Positions 15,691 to 15,779 of a DNA stretch of 15,779 nucleotides are shown one piece after another. The stretch comes from Oscillospiraceae bacterium (GTDB lineage Bacteria; Bacillota; Clostridia; Oscillospirales; Oscillospiraceae). The translations under genes were made by a program, and so were the position numbers. Numbering within the stretch: position 1 is the first letter of the stretch; every line of letters starts with the position of its first letter. Location of the stretch: assembly GCA_017378975.1 (NCBI GenBank), contig JAFNXT010000253.1, forward strand, positions 1-15,779. Direction: 5' to 3'. The notes under the pieces were generated by a model, which was given only the letters and a program-made list of their open reading frames with translations, was not told where the DNA came from and searched no databases.

Positions 15691-15729
15691 CTCTCACAAG
15701 GGAGCTGTCGCCGCAGACGACTAAGAGAG
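15691..15729. repeat. Palindromic repeat unit (copy 2)
   Basis: Outer arms CTCTC (15691-15695) and GAGAG (15725-15729) enclose GTCG (15707-15710)/CGAC (15718-15721), with the core GGGAGCTGTC at 15700-15709. The same core and the same two-level stem layout occur at 14228-14270. Compensating changes in the arms (C-run/G-run there, CTCTC/GAGAG here) argue that the structure is kept. Confidence 0.65.
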
Positions 15730-15742
15730 AAAACGTCACCCC

Positions 15743-15779
15743 TCCGCACCCACACGACCGTAGGGCGGGGGCTCGCCCC
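15743..15779. repeat. 37-bp direct repeat, copy 2, cut by the window end
   Basis: Identical over all 37 visible bases to 15604-15640. The hairpin that follows copy 1 would begin here and continue outside the window, so the array may go on upstream. Confidence 0.8.

Noticed and set aside
15490..15739. Short minus-strand frames upstream of the first gene
   Set aside because: They translate the palindromic repeats and run across the promoter's -10 region; I see no ribosome site or family motif.
15604..15779. CRISPR array
   Set aside because: Only two copies of a 37-bp repeat are visible, spaced by about 100 bases filled with palindromes rather than 30-40-base unique spacers, and no cas gene is present.

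Overview
The window is one long minus-strand gene cluster for a surface polysaccharide (capsule or exopolysaccharide) made by the Wzx/Wzy route. The base composition is GC-rich, and most genes have strong AGGAGG-type ribosome binding sites. Other pointers are a Gram-positive PHP-type CpsB phosphatase and GC-rich palindromic repeats of a kind I associate with gut Oscillospiraceae and related Clostridia. Together these suggest a high-GC gut Firmicute; I cannot name a genus from the sequence.

Transcription runs from high to low coordinates. From 15779 to about 15540 there is no gene, only a composite of palindromic repeats and a 37-bp direct repeat that runs to the window edge. A promoter with a perfect extended -10 (15499-15507) precedes thirteen genes plus a truncated fourteenth. 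They overlap or are at most 54 bp apart, except for one 106-bp gap that holds a second copy of the palindromic repeat. In order the genes are: a nucleotidyltransferase-fold protein (PF14907-like), a CpsB-type tyrosine phosphatase, an initiating phosphoglycosyl transferase, a UDP-glucuronate 4-epimerase, a UDP-glucose 6-dehydrogenase, four family-2 glycosyltransferases, a beta-propeller protein, two tandem Wzy-like polymerases, a fifth family-2 glycosyltransferase, and a Wzx flippase whose 3' end lies beyond position 1.

Inferred pathway: Ugd oxidises UDP-glucose to UDP-glucuronate and the epimerase converts it to UDP-galacturonate. The initiating transferase loads the first sugar phosphate on undecaprenyl phosphate. 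Up to five glycosyltransferases then extend the repeat unit, Wzx flips it, and one or both Wzy-like proteins polymerise it. The product is probably an acidic, uronate-containing polymer.

The least ordinary features are: (1) the two colinear, side-by-side polymerase paralogues; (2) a histidine-rich propeller protein without a signal peptide, fused by a 1-nt stop/start overlap to a glycosyltransferase, with possible resemblance to the oligogalacturonate lyase fold in a cluster that should make UDP-galacturonate; (3) three glycosyltransferases that are clear paralogues, split around the propeller and polymerase genes; (4) a CpsB phosphatase with no CpsC/CpsD kinase in the window; and (5) a mobile-type palindromic repeat that reads in frame into cpsB and would falsely lengthen it. 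All long plus-strand open frames are antisense shadows of these genes.
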